A stretch of DNA of 64,000 nt from Isoetes taiwanensis (GCA_021234155.1 JAJEKV010000002.1:16595845-16659844); one strand, 5' to 3'; positions 32,436-45,745 are shown, counted from the stretch's first letter. The notes: a model not told the origin generated them from the sequence alone. Made by a program: numbers and translations.

Positions 32436-34410
32436 TAAACATTTATGATTATACCACCCGGTTCTCTTATGATACCAAACGTACTGTTGAAAAATGCCAC
32501 CTTCCAAATGCCTCGTGGATACCGAAATTGACTGAATGGATGTGATATATCAATGGAACAATGTTCAGCCCTTTTGCTGCATGAAAAGGAATCTATGGTA
32601 CCAAAGAAAACTTTGTTAATATCTCCCTAGCATTGAGATGAATTTCTAAACACAATGCATCTTTCAATAGGTAGAATAGAATAGACAGCTTATTAACATC
32701 CATAGAAGCCTTGGTGCTCATGTATGTCGATGTCAATTACATGTCAAATAGGAAGGGAAATAATCAAGTAGATAACTCTCTAGGAAGTTAGATCAACACA
32801 ATTCCAGACTCTAGGAGTCTTCTGCATAAATTTTTCGAAAGCTAGATGTTGTAAGAAATTTTTAAAAATTTTGGGTATAGGATGTCTCAATGAAGGCGCA
32901 GGAATATTTTTCCCTAATAGCTTCATGTCTAGAGCAAAATATACGGTATGCTCGTAAAATGAATGGAAAAAGATCACAAAGACTTAAATGTGTGGATTAC
33001 GGAAAGATCACCAAAGAACGCTAAGATAAGTTGATTGTAAATGCACATGGTCTCCGGCCAAGAAAAATGGAAGAAACACACGTATTAATGGAAGTCTATG
33101 CACAAATGCATGTGAGCATAATGTAGCCCAAGGCCAGACAAATGAATATTTACTATGTGAGGAATTACCCCTTACAATGATGATCAGAATCCTCTTTTTA
33201 TATCTATGAAGTTTTCTATTTTATATACCATAATATTCATGATTTGTTTGTGTGATTTCTTTTGTAGATCACTTTGTTCAAATAGATCACCTTAAGCTCC
33301 ATGATATGCTCTATCACCTACAGCTAGTAGCATAAGGGCAATGCAAATGCCCGCAAAAAGAGGTTAAATTTTCTATATAAATAATAGCTGCATATAATCA
33401 ACCTAAATGTCATATCTATGGCACCATTTGGGCATATACTTCAAGGCATAAAGCTTCTGCAATGCCACCCCCATTGCTTTATTTATGGAAGGTCAATCAA
33501 GAGTCAGTGATAAAGGATAGAATGATAGCCATCGATTCTCACCAAATGTTGTCCTGAGACGCCATTAAGGTATACCAAACGCTATGGCTAAGGAGGTATG
33601 ATGTCCTCGTAATGCGTATGGCAAATATGTAACCTGACATGGTGCTTCACCTTAGTGCCGCTCTTATTTGGTGTGGCAAATTAAAAAGCGCCAAGCATCT
33701 TAGAAGATAGAGTTCAGTGGACAAATTGGGTCCATTTAATGAAGATAAATTGATTTTTATGAAATTCAACAACAATAGATGTTTGTTTGGATCCATCTTA
33801 GATCATGTTGATATGTCAAACTATGCCAAATCCATGTATCCGGGTCATTCAATCATTTTTTCGTGAATGGTTCTTCGCGACAAAAGGACTTCTAGTTTAT
33901 ACCGTTGGAGCATAAAGCCTACTCTAAAGGCACAAAAGACTTTAAAAGAAGATAAAGACATTTTTATTCCTTCAAACACCCCATATGTTTTAAATATGTT
34001 TGCCTCGACTAATGATGTCACTTCCGAGCAAACATCTAAGCCAAATAATGGGTGTTTAGGTAATGGCTTGTAATAATACTATTCCAAGTTAGAGAAACAA
34101 ATAATATAACCCAAAAATAATTCCCAAACTTGGGAAATTTTTAAGGTTTTTAATATTCTAGAATTTTATTCTTATTCTTATTCTCATTCTTTGTCTTTAT
34201 TCTTATTGTATGACACATCTAGCGCTAGTGTCTATAATTGCAACACGTATACTTTTGCAAACCTACAAAAATACTCATATCTTAAAGTTTTGTAGCAACT
34301 TACAATTCTTTTAGATGTTAAACTGTACAACAGAGGATGGTCTCATAATTTTACACCAAATAAAGTTTTACCAAAAGCACTTTAATCCCATCTTCACAAA
34401 TCAAGTTTGT
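32436..34410. other. Unassigned; a TTATTC microsatellite
   Basis: AT-rich. A (TTATTC)n-like tract lies at about 34162-34207. The frame at 33867-34073 (68 codons) has protein-like composition but no family match. Confidence 0.35.
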
Positions 34411-37400
34411 AGTAAATAGAATAGAATAGAATAGTTTTTAACCGGCCCCACTTTTAGGACCAATAGGTCATGGGACCCATAATGGGATTCCAAAACAAAG
34501 AAACAAATATCACTAGGAAACGGGTGGCCATCTTGCTTCGGACCGGCTATATCACTAGTAAATAAATATGCATGCATGAAATCAAAAGCATGTGTTGATA
34601 TGATCATATGGCGTACATGTGGGAAAGCACTCTTATATACCTATTTCGATTTGGGTACTGCCAAATACAAAAAGTAAAATAAGAAAGCAAGCCTAGGTGC
34701 ATTTAAAAACTATTAGAAACAAAGAGGATACATGATCGCATGCTAAAATGTAATCTGCAAGTCATTATGATGGTTTTTAGGCCTTTTTCAAAAATATGAA
34801 GGATCTAAGTTATGCATGTCCGTCTAGTACACCTGCAAATGCTCTTATGAGAATGTATATGATATGCGCATTTCAAAACTATAGCATAAAAGCATCTAAT
34901 CCATATATACCCAAGTGATGGCCACTCTCTTGTATTTTCAATAAACCTTCTTGGCAATTCAAAGATATATATACATCCTCACAAGAAATACATACATCCT
35001 CACAAAAGCACTAGTTAAATTTTTACTGGCCTAACAATGTCTATTGCTAGACCTTTGCTAAATCTATGTCAAACAGGCAAGTAGGAACTTGTTGTGGCTA
35101 TAGATTGACCCGCTTGAAGAAACCATTGACCAATTTAGCATGATTCACAATTAGAGGATCATCAAGGCCTTCAGGTAAGGTCTTCCAATGCATAGCCTGC
35201 AAATACTTCTGTAACTTCTGACGCATCACTTTGATGAGGAGAACGACAGAGAGACATGTGGTCATGGCTCCCTTTGCAATTGGATGATGATGAAATAGAA
35301 GAAGTTGAGCAGATTTGCTATATATGACATTACTAAAGACTAGTTCAATGATTTTTTAAGTATATTATCAAGTATGAATATCAGGTTGAGATCCTCTTGA
35401 TACAATTGCTAATATTAAGTGTATTGGTGAACTTTTAAATCATATGAGACAAGTATGATAATGCACACTCTTTTATTGTATATTCAGAGCTCCTAAGCAA
35501 TTCTGTTCCAGCCACATAGGTATGTATGAAATGTGGACTTTGGAGGAAAGTGAAAAATCTAGAGAAAAGAGAAGTTATATTAAGAGTGTATAGGACAAAT
35601 GGTTATTTGAATAGATGGCAAGGGTCTCTTGGTATCTTTGCATGCGATATTCAAAAAGGCTTAAAACGAATAGTAAAGCATGACTATAAGTAGAGTGCAT
35701 ACGATATGAGCTCTCAATGGTGTGTAGTTAGACATATAGAGTCAATGATAGCATCAACTCTAGACACAATGTACGCAAACAAGAGTTAGATCACATGTTA
35801 GCATTGAGTAGAGTTCATACTACCTAATGAGTCAATAGTAGCATCAATCGCATATAGGTTGGGGAAATAGAGTCAATAGTAGCATCTAATATAGGGCCAC
35901 CATAGAGTCAGAATTGAAACTAATGATATGTCGCATATAAAGGCCGGGCGCAGAGGTCAACATAAAGTCAAGTATAGCGCCAATTATAAGGTCGAACTAG
36001 AGTCAATGTAGAGCCAGAATTGAACTAATGATAGTGTCAGACATAAGGCCAAAGTAGAGGTCAATATAAAGTCAAGCTGCGAAGGCCAATTGTACAGGTC
36101 AGAACTAGAGTCGATGACATATGCTTGAACCTAATGCCAACACCTTTGACTCATAAGGCATCACCAAGTTACGCCAGCTTATAACGCCGAATAGCATTAG
36201 ATTGGTTAAGATGATATAGCATCATCTCTAAGTCAGACATAGCCAAGTAGAGGTCAACATAAAAGTCAAGCATAGCCAATTGTAAGGTCGAATCAGAGTC
36301 AATGATGAGTCGTAATTGAACTAATGATAAAGTGTCGCATATAGCCAAGTAGAGGTACCGCAACATGAAGTCAAGCATAGCTGGCCAATTGTATGGTTAG
36401 AACTAGAGTCGGCTGACGTGTATACCTTTGAAACTCCAAATACCAACACCTTTAACCTCATAGTGCATCAGCTCTACGCCGGGCCATAACGCCACTATAA
36501 AGATTAGATTGCTAAAATGATATAGCATCATCCACAAGGCCCTAAAAATGAACTGCCATATAAAACAACATTTCATCTAAAACCATGATAGATGTGGTTT
36601 TTGATACAGTAATTTATTTAACAGAACAAAACCACATCCTACAGTGATTTGCCAAAACTCATAGTGGCTTACAATATGGTTATTAATGCTAGTTCTAATG
36701 ATATAGTGGTTCGCTAAAACTGGTTATAGCTTTATGAGATGGTTCCAATACAAGCCTTGTGTACCATAGAACTATTACCAATTCATTAAAATATAGTAAT
36801 GATTTGTACCCCTAAATGGATAATAATGGCATGATTTGAAGATAAATTTACTATGATCAAGAACCATGGATAATATCACTATATTTTTTTCTTTTTTTAT
36901 CTATTGCTTCATATATAAGCATTGAACATTATTTAAACCATGGTGGAATAGATGATATAACGAACATTGCCACTTTGTCAAAACCATTGCATCTTATAAT
37001 GTGAGCCAACATTGATCCTTGCTTTCAAATCCCTTTGACATATCCAATGGGCATTTGGACATGTATCTTATATATGCTTTTTTGCTTCCTCTTTTCTATG
37101 TATCTATCTCTTTCATAATACAGCGACACCGATAATGCAAGTTTATGCGATGTAATAGTTGGGTTTTGGAAAGGTTTTCTCTATGGTCAATGTAGAAATA
37201 ACCTCATATGTCTACGTTCATATGGATCAATAGCTTCATGGCGTTTCTGCCACAAATGCGCCAAACATAGGTGGTAATACTTAGGGTGGTAATATCAGAA
37301 TCGAACAAGCTTGCTTCATTGTCCGTGAACAAGCTTCTTGCTGCTATTGCATCAATTCGCGACGTAGTCCGCAATAAAAGCACGGATTGAGACAGATAGA

Positions 37401-37833
37401 TGGAGCGCCGCGAATTGCCGCGCGAAGTAGACTATGTGCCTCGCTGCCGCTACAAAGTTATTGAAGATGAAAAGCCATACTCTTCGAAGGCCCCGCTGAG
37501 ATAGTCCGAATCATTTTTCGACCTTTTAGCATTCCATTCCACGCCCACACAATCCTCGACCATCCGTAAGTACGACGGCAATATACATACTTGAGGTTCC
37601 AGATAAACGTCCGCGAATTACCGAGCCCCCAAAGAGTCACATTCCAAGCTTGTCTATATCATCATTGACGCAGCTGTTTTTCCCTTTGAAAACCTTCGAG
37701 GCGTGGGTTTTTTAATCCTAGTAGTAATGATTATACTAGCTTCCATTGTATGGGTCCTATGACCTATTGGTTCCTCGTGGACGCTAAAAATCCATATATC
37801 TCATTCTATTCTATCTCCTACTAAAAATCTATG
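34411..37833. mobile_element. Possible 3.4-kb element bounded by inverted repeats
   Basis: The left end has AGAATAGAATAG, TTTTTA, then GGACCAATAGGTCATGGGACC and ATAATGGGA in adjacent blocks (34420-34485). The right end (37743-37833) carries the reverse complement: TCCATTGTATGGGTCC, TATGACCTATTGGTTCC, then CTAAAAAT and ATTCTATTCTATCTC. Arms are about 80-90 bp and imperfect. The interior holds the AGAGTCA cluster, AT-rich filler (36590-37000) and a coding-like but unidentified stretch near 37398-37640 (EVDYVPRCRYKVIEDEKPYS on plus). No transposase recognised. It could be a non-autonomous DNA transposon, or two independent inverted copies of a smaller repeat. Confidence 0.4.
35690..36550. repeat. 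AGAGTCA-rich cluster with higher-order repeat
   Basis: Units of about 100 bp (GAATTGAACTAATGATA, then AAGTAGAGGTCAACATAAAG, then CAATTGTAAGGTC) repeat from about 35910. On top of this, a longer block CACCTTT-ACTCATA, TACGCC, TAACGCC, ATTAGATTG, ATGATATAGCATCATC occurs near 36140-36235 and again near 36440-36530, giving a ~300-bp higher-order period. The AGAGTCA word is shared with 28541-28990. Confidence 0.75.
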
Positions 37834-39495
37834 CTACATAATATCCTTTATGAAATGGGGCTGTAAAGAACAACCACATACTTATACCACTAATGATTAA
37901 ATGTATTCAGATTGGACTTACCATAGCCACATACAAACATCTTTTACCTTAACCATTTTACTCCACCACTTATTTTGGGCCTGCCTTCAATTCTTCTTAA
38001 CTTGACCTTCGCTTTTACTCTTTATTATCTTTGTTTAGTTGTTATCCATTGGGCTAGCATATATGAGGTCTTGTGTTCCAAGTCATTAGGGACACGAGGG
38101 ACTGCCATATATTCTTAAAAGTTATTATTTATCTCAGATATTTATGCAAAGAATTTAAAATATTGGCCCATTCAAATATTTTGACCATTGTCCCAACAAT
38201 ATCTAACTATGGATCAAACATTATGCCCAATACTATATGAGGCTAAGCATGGCATTCTCTAGACGAAGAGGAAGAAGAGGGCCAACAACCCGCTTGGGAG
38301 CACTTAAATATTGAAGCCATCATGTTTAAATCACAAGCTATTGTTTCATGGCATATCCATGTCTTTGACATGTTAAAAGCCACATTAAAAAATACATGCC
38401 GGGCAAGACGGAGGGTTGCCCTCCTGTCACCAGAGTGTGTGTTTGCTTTTTTTATCTTCTAAAAGCATCCACAACAATTCCAAGACTTAGAAATGGCATC
38501 TTTAGGAATCATAGTCATGTATGAGCATTGATGGGTGCTGCAAGGTGCTTATATTTTAAGTTCGACTAGTACCAAGAGTGCTAATCTAGAATTTCATTGA
38601 TATAGTGTAAGAATGGTATCAATATGATGTGAGAGTGCTTTGAGTCATAACTTATTGTCTAGGATGTTTTGTTGGATTCCTACAAGTCAAGTTTGAGATG
38701 TAATCACTTGCATAACTGTGAGCTTATAGTTAGAGGGAATGATGGAATACCCTTTGCAAAATGAAATTCTGCCATATTATTGAAATGGAACATGGCCACC
38801 TTTACTTAGTGACTATATATATGTTTTGCTTTACTCATGATATGTAAAAGGTTGTGCATGCATAGTTAATGGGTCCATATATAATGTTCATAATCAATCT
38901 ATGTTTGAAATAACATAGAGTAATGATGAGAGCTATAGTACAACATGATGTTCAACCAAACCGACTGTAACATCCGCTGAGAAGGGAAGTGAAAATAAAA
39001 TGATACTATAGACACAGTCATGAATCCAACAACTCCTAATCAACCTTGACAACACATGTAGGTCCCTCCTATGTGTACATTGCTTAGAAAAGGGGTTGCT
39101 GGCATAAAGCTTAGATTACAATACAATTTATCTATCCCTTTACTAGAATATTGAAAGTACATAAGTAAAAACGTATTGTTTAAACAACAACAAATTTAAC
39201 CATACTACAACTCTAAGAATACTCGTTGCTTCAATTTTGCCTGCTATTTAGGTCGCTCTCAAATAGCTCCTTCCTCGTGAACAATTTCCAAAGAATTTTG
39301 AAAATAAGGAAAGATCCTGCATTTGAACATTTCAGCACTTGTAAATTGATAGGTCAATCTTTGATTTATAGATCCAAGGAGAAAGTAAAAGTCCTGTGAC
39401 TTATGAGTTGCATTTACTATCCAAGCAAGGTGCTAATGATGTGCATATTTGTTGCTGATGCCTTGGTTACGTGAAGAAGTGTCCACCATTCAGCT
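37834..39495. other. Unassigned
   Basis: AT-rich DNA. No gene, RNA or repeat that I can support. Confidence 0.35.
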
Positions 39496-39905
39496 TGATA
39501 CCCTTTGTTTTGTTCATTTGCATCACAGCCTTTCTTTGGTTCACTTTTTCCTCCATTTGCCCCTGAGCGCTTTTCCTTTGAGAAGTCTTTTGACTATAAT
39601 CTGCTGCTTCAAGAGTGGTCTCCATTGCCCAGGACTATATTGCAGACGATGATCCCTTTAGTGATCATCACACCGGGTCTCCCTCCCCTTCAACGCTGCA
39701 GCCTTTCTTATCTTCAAGACCGAACCGCACACAACATATTGTCGCATCTTTGGCCTTCTTCCTAATGTTTCTTTTCACTGCGGCTCAACAGAACTTTGAT
39801 TGCAATCTGGCTGTTTTGCAATATTTGACTGGCAGCGGAAATTTACATCAGAGCCATAAGATCTTCTCTTTGAATCAGCTTGTTGGAGGTACCGCGGAGA
39901 AATAA
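39496..39905 (+). other. Coding-like, unidentified, frameshifted
   Basis: Two overlapping plus frames look protein-like in succession: FFGSLFPPFAPERFSFEKSF then DYNLLLQEW (39520-39615), and shifted, VSIAQDYIADDDPFSDHHTG then SPSPSTLQPFLSSRP (39618-39730), followed by a hydrophobic run VASLAFFLMFLFTAA. The acidic/serine-rich then membrane-like composition could be a decayed host gene. I do not recognise it. Confidence 0.25.
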
Positions 39906-40760
39906 ATAGACTTTATGTTATATGCGAGGGGACCTGAAATGCCAATAATTGAAAACCGGGTTTGATAAGCCCCACAAATGCTTCTAACTCTAAAAACATG
40001 AATGCAGAGAATACGGTACACTGTATAAATATTCCTTTCAGGGATCATGCAAGTGTCAAACATCACCGCCTCCTGCGCTAATTTTGGACTACCTCGCGAA
40101 ACTGGGTTTGGATAGTAAGGTGAAAGGCCAGTAGGGAGAATGGCAATTGTAGGCCTTAACTCATTGGAATTTTTCAGAAGATATGGACACACCATAACCG
40201 CGGAACAGCCCTAATGCGGTAACTTTCACATCCGCTAAGTGAAGATTTCGTGATGACCTAAGAGATGCATTGTCGTAAACGCTCCAAAACACATATCTCA
40301 GAAGAAAAAACACCTGGCCATGAATGCCCTGGCTACCTCTAATAACTCTGCTGACCAAAGAAATGTAAATATTACATTCATGACCTTTGGTAGTTAATGT
40401 ATTTGTAATGTGTATCAGCAGCTCTTCTTTTGCCTATATCATCTACACCAATCACCACTGCCGCTCTCTCTCAGTAGGCATTGATAATTTGGCACTGGCC
40501 GGGTATCATTGAAGAACATCAATGCATGTGAAAAGCATCTTAAGAATTTTACATCATTAATTACATCATTCATTGCACTAAAGTAGAATATACAAATGCC
40601 GCTTGTAATGCATTTGAATTTTAAAATACCTCGCATTGATGCCGCATTAACCGGAAGGGAATCTAAAGGAAGGGTGGTAGAAAGTGTTATCCGTATAAAG
40701 ATACCAACTTGGATTCCATCCACTAATTCCTCAATCAGCTTTAAATCTTGGTTGCAAGAT
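39875..40760 (-). other. Coding-like minus-strand stretches of unknown gene
   Basis: Near 40630-40750 a frame reads NQDLKLIEELVDGIQVGIFI and RITLSTTLPLDSLPVNAASM and ends at a good donor (CGAG|GTATTT at 40630/40629). Near 40050-40195 another reads CPYLLKNSNELRPTIAILPT then GLSPYYPNPVSRGSPKLAQE. Their composition suggests exons of one host gene, possibly dead. I cannot name the family or join them with confidence. Confidence 0.3.
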
Positions 40761-41046
40761 CAACATTCTCCCAAATAAAATCCCCAAGTGGTGTGTATAC
40801 AACCAAAATCACCCGAAATCGTATACATTACAAATTCCCCGCATACTATTTCAGCAATATTTTAGTAGATTTAACACCTCCTCTATATAGTCCTTTTAAA
40901 AGAGAAACAAGTCCGGACATCACTTTATACTCTTCAGCCCCGCCAAGAAGAAGACAAAAGTTTCCTCGATTTCATCAAGCCTTAGTTTTTCTTTTTTTCA
41001 TTTTTATGCATCTCTAGGAGGCTGCAATGCTTCTAGTCAGAGATGA

Positions 41047-41160
41047 ATATGTAGCATAATAACAGGGTTTTCTTTGTGTTTTTGTACTTTTTCCTAAGGT
41101 TTTATGCGGCGATTTGATGATCAGATTTCATGAGACGCATCTAATCAAGCATATCTAGAG
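41047..41160. repeat. Dispersed repeat, copy 2
   Basis: Same block as 10030-10145 (AGCATAATAACAGG, TTTTCTTTGTGTTTTTGTAC, CTAAGGTTTT, CATATCTAGAG) with small indels, in the same orientation. Confidence 0.65.
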
Positions 41161-41289
41161 GCGCGATACTATCACGCATACTTTTAGTGGCATTTTTCAA
41201 TGGTTACAACTATGATTTCCCAAAACTATCCCAAATCGAGCATGCAAGCATCGAGCCAAAGTTATTTTAGGTTCTTTAGTTATATCTAG

Positions 41290-42580
41290 GTTTGGTGGAG
41301 GCAATGGCTCGAAGCGAGACTCTGCTCTTGCAGACGCAGTAGATTACCACCTAAAGCAGACTGGCAAAATTTCTGGGCGGGTATGTTCTCAAACCCTTTT
41401 CCACCGACATGTGGCGGTGAAAGCAAGGGCCGCAGGGCAGGGCCTTAGGTCGTCCGCAGAGGTCTTCCCCTGCATGTTCTGTTTCATAATTTCCCTGTGC
41501 AAAGATGCACCTTGCAGTTCGATTCTCTTCGGCTTAGATGACCTCGAGGTATCGTAGCAAGCCCCTTATTCGATTAGGGTTATTAGCTCGTTTTTCCAGA
41601 GCCTTTAAATTTGAACAATGCTATGGATTTCGTGGGCCTTGTGGGTTTCAGGGGTTTTCGCCTTGAGCTGCAGAGATGGGGTAAGAAGGGAAAAATCAAT
41701 CTCAGAATACGTCAAGGTTAATCCATGCGCTTTGAATTGATGTTTCAAGTTGCCAACAACCCCGCAGCCGTTACAGCCTTTCAACGGGTTAGAATATGAA
41801 GGTGAGGATTTGGGAAAACATGCTTTCAACTGCTTTGAGCCAAAAGATGTGTCAGTTTTCTTTAACCTGAAGGTTCAATGACTCAAGATCCTAGTGAGAA
41901 GGGACAAGAGTTTGAGCTCCTCTGTGATGTTCCAAGAGATTCTCCCATCTATTCCCTTTGTGTTTATGCAAAAGGTTTCTAGAAGAAGTACCGAACCATC
42001 TGAAGCGTGCAAGTGGCCGTAATGATCAATCCTCGGCAAGGAGCCATAGCAAGCAAAGGTTTAACATGTCTTGCTAGGTGGCAGATGATTTGCCATGTGT
42101 TTAATCGTCAAGATCTTCCAAGCCCCTTGCAGCCTCAGCCCTGGGCAGTAAAATAGTGCTCGGCAAAGCACAAGGTAAATCTCGGGATTCGTGGTTCTTC
42201 GTGAACTAAGTCTTATTGGATGTTGTTTGGCATAAATCCTATCTTAGTCATGGTTGTTTGTTTTGACATTTGCTTCGTGAACGCTATTGCAATAGTTTAC
42301 AATCCAATAGCTGGCCTTCCTTTGGAACCATTGTTGTAATCACTCATCCGGATGCTAGTTACCTTGCCATTGCTTGTACTTGCGGCATTGCAGGAAACAA
42401 TACTAAAGGTAGCGCTCTCAAGCACCCCCGTCGCATCTCAAAAATCCCTGAGATTCCTCCTTACCATGGTACCGCACACCATACCGCATGGCAAATAAAT
42501 TTTAGATTCCTACCATCTCAAAGGCAATTTATACTCCAGCCTCTATTACATCTTTATAGTGTTTAAATATAAAGTGTACA
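41290..42580 (+). other. Coding-like region with a candidate exon, unidentified
   Basis: An acceptor (TTATATCTAG) at 41289 and donor (GGGCGG|GTATGT) at 41380/41381 bound a 91-base open exon reading FGGGNGSKRDSALADAVDYH then LKQTGKISGR. The ALADAVxYHL run is faintly like the start of polyprenyl synthases, but that is too weak to name it. Further plus frames look protein-like: LPTTPQPLQPFNGLEYEGED then LGKHAFNCFEPKDVSVFFNL (about 41755-41870), and VNAIAIVYNPIAGLPLEPLL (about 42280-42340). Stops between them suggest a decayed gene. Confidence 0.25.
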
Positions 42581-43302
42581 TGATTTATAGTATTTTATTT
42601 ATTGTATTCATCATATTGATCATTGTCAATGCTTATCACCATAGCATTGATATACTTTCAGCTTGCAAAGGAGGATCATGAATGCCGGTGGAGGTATGTT
42701 AACCGCTAGAAAAACTTTTATTAATAGTATAATGCATCGAAGTTTCCAACATACATGAAACTCGTTATTTTTCTTCGCCTTAATGTAAATGACATGGAAC
42801 ATGTTTGCTTTTTTATATTTCAAACATATTTAAAAGGTATCCTCGTATTATTCGGCTCATTGGAAAAATCTCCCGTGATGGAGAGTGAGAGTGCTAAAAT
42901 CCTCCAAAGAATTGGATTTACGTAAGTAAAACCAATGCATAAGATGTAAACACATGATTTGTGAAGATGAAAAACTATGGCCTGCTTCTTTTCTTTATGC
43001 CAAAATATGCAATTATGAATGCCAAATTGTTATCAGAGTAAATTGATGTCAGTGGTGGCTTAATATTAGACTTTGAGAAGAATGGAAATATCTCAATGCC
43101 ATGTATATATAGAGAGTGTTAGGAAATCCTAAGCCGCTTATTGACTCGCTTTGAGAAAAATGGGTAATACTTGAATGCTATATATATAAGAATGCATACA
43201 TGCAATCATCAATTGAATCTATTTTGCCGCTATGGAAATAATTTGTTTGTCTTCGTGTTTTAAATGTCTTACATGTTCTTATGTTTGTTTTTATCTCGGC
43301 GC
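42581..43302. other. Unassigned
   Basis: AT-rich. No recognised feature. Two similar blocks (TTTGAGAAGAATGGAAATATC and TTTGAGAAAAATGGGTAATA, near 43070 and 43150) suggest a small local duplication. Confidence 0.35.
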
Positions 43303-43735
43303 TCCAAAATTTTTTTAGTATAATAAATCCAACACATAACTACCATTGACATTACACAAACATCATAACCATATTGATCCAACATATCTAAAATTAAAAT
43401 CCCCCTTAAACCCCTTTGGTTTGGGGTGCATATCTACACGTGGGGTGACGAGGCGTTTGGTAGAGCCCTCATATTTGTATTTTGCACGTGATGAAATCAA
43501 ACACCATAAAGCATTCCGCAGCTTGAAATATTATAGTATTTCCTTTTGCTTAATCTTGTTATACAAGATAGCAAATCTTGTAATTTGCATACCCCACAAA
43601 CGAGGAACTTTACTGCGACGTGTAGATTAAGGAATAAGGGGCTTAATATGCCTATCCAACAGCTCGATGCCCTGAGTCACCCCCTCGCTGTGAATATACC
43701 CCAAACCAAAGGGGGTTTAAGGGGATTTGGTCCTA
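43303..43735. mobile_element. Truncated, core-inverted copy of the 11.5-kb foldback element
   Basis: It begins CCAAAATTTTTTT and keeps the arm words ACACATAACTACCATTGACA, AAATTAAAATCCCCCTTAAA and CCCTTTGGTTTGGGGTGCA, then ends in the opposite arm at AACCAAAGGGGGTTTAAGGGG. The loop sequence (CCCACAAACGAGGAACTTTA, GTAGATTAAGGAATAAGGGG) is the reverse complement of the loop at 11739-11790. About 190 bp of the right outer arm are missing. Open frames at 43346-43630 and 43546-43812 are repeat sequence. Confidence 0.8.
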
Positions 43736-45480
43736 GGACCCAAGTAGGTCTTCCTCGTGAAAACATTAAAGTACTTCTTTTTCTTTCTTTTTCTATTTCA
43801 CAACCCGCTTAGCTTCAATTTAAACAAGTAATTTCTTCTTTTTCTACTTCGCTTTTGACAAATCTTTGACCAACTTCAATCTAAAACAATACATTAAGTT
43901 TTTCACATGTCCATTTCTATTTAGTAAAATGTATACACAAACATCTGTGAGATTTGAGAACCCGTATGCGAGTAAAGAGAATAATTTCCATTGAACCGCT
44001 CTCGTAAAATATGTCCTTGAAATTACAACGTTAGGTGCAATTGTAATAGCAAGCATTCTTTTTACCTCAAGAAGTTTTCACGAATCTCTATTCAACTCCA
44101 ATCTAATTTAAGAATTACAGAGAGTAGAAACAATACTTACTTTCTTTGAATCTCTGTCGCAAAGAAGACGGGTTACCAGGCAATGATCTGCATCCGTATA
44201 TGTTGACTTCCATGGAGTATTTCGATCCCGTGACATACCAAAGTGGGTTGTGCCAAATCCAACACGCTGAGAAGTGAGGCCCCCTAGGGCAACCCAAAAA
44301 AAACACTATGTTTTGTGGACTTTTGGCGAATTGTTAGCGTTTAAGACTAGTTTAAACACTATAGTGTCCGATATTAACAGTAAATGGTAGAATCGCTTAA
44401 CCATTTATATGGAAAATGGTTGCCTCAAGAAGAAAAAATGGTCTGGGAAAAATAATAAAGATGGCAAGACGATTTCCAATTAATAAAATAAACCATTTGC
44501 ATTAAATATTCCATGATTTTTCAAAGAATTCAAGAGCCAAAGTGCCATTAGGGTTAGGGCCACGCTTAGGAATGCAGATTTTGATCGAGTAGGGCAGAAC
44601 AAGAGGGCGCTATGGATTCTAGGGTTCGAGAGTAGACTATGGATTTTTATCCGTGAGTAATGCAGTCACCGAAGGGTAGCAAATTTTTGGCAAACATGGT
44701 TAAGGTACCCCTCGATCCCCTAGAACTCGCCATTCCTCGGGCAAATGTACATATTTTACATTCCCATATGTGTATGGCTACGTGGTAAGATCGGCCGGCA
44801 TATCTTATCTCATCTAGATTATTCCGCCTGCTACTTTGAAGGAAACCCCGCCCTACCCGAATGGAATAGGTTGGATGCCGTGAGGCGGTAATGCTCAAAA
44901 GTTTTCTTATTGATCGCATTAATAAGCCGGGTTGATAGTTTATTGTTCATTTTGCATTTCACATGCGTATTAGAAGTCTCGCTATAATGTTGATACCGAC
45001 AAGCGACTTTCTCATAGGCCGAAGTGCCAAGGAGTTGTCCTGCAGGAGCTATGCGTTTAGGTGTTTCAACCATGAATCACATCCTCAGAAAATTGTTTAT
45101 CTTCTACTCCATTTAAGCCAAACATTGATATTTCTTTCATGTTAACTAGAATGGGAAAGGTGTAAATATAATCAAAAAGTTCTTGACAGCTTCTGTTGAT
45201 TAACAATGTAGATCTTGTTGTGCGCCTCCTTCCTTTCATCACAATGAATACAAATGTATGACTATGGCATATTGCAAGCCTTCTTACATAATACTCTATA
45301 GTAAGCATGGAGAGAAAGTTCTAAAATAGCATAATTTCATCAAGCCTTTATTTTGATGCATGTGTCCAGCCATTGAGAAAAACATTTTCAATGGTGTGCC
45401 ATGCAATGGATGGAAATGTTCGCATTTGGAGTATCATAAATAAGCCGGGTCATTCAAAGATGCATTTGGGAGAAAAACAC
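43736..45480. other. Unassigned
   Basis: Several minus frames (44647-44919, 44831-45073, 45066-45308) are open and adjacent but have no family motif that I recognise. I see no RNA gene. Confidence 0.3.
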
Positions 45481-45489
45481 GGATAGCTG

Positions 45490-45745
45490 CCGTAAACCAA
45501 GGATTCCCGCCTCGGGACCGCTTCGAGGGTTAAGGATTCGCCGTTTAATCCGCTTTCCCGGAAAGCAAAGCGATGCCGCATTGATTCCGCCGCTGCTAGA
45601 GCAAAGGATGCTGCATTGAATAATGCTGGCTAGAGCAAAAAGATACCGCATTGGATTCTCGCTACTAAGGCAAAAGGATTCTGCTGTCGATGTCAGTAAG
45701 AGCCAATGATTCTCACGCTGATTCTGCTTACGCATAAGGATGCCA
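45490..45745. repeat. Degenerate ~35-50-bp tandem repeat
   Basis: The words AGAGCAAAxxGATxCxGCATTG and GATTCTxGCT recur five to six times (for example near 45565, 45598, 45632, 45668, 45710). The minus frame at 45454-45783 spans this repeat and is not a gene. Confidence 0.6.

Noticed and set aside
44290-44400. CACTA-type transposon end (CACTATGTTTTG...)
   Set aside because: Only the first five bases fit. No partner end or subterminal repeats were found.
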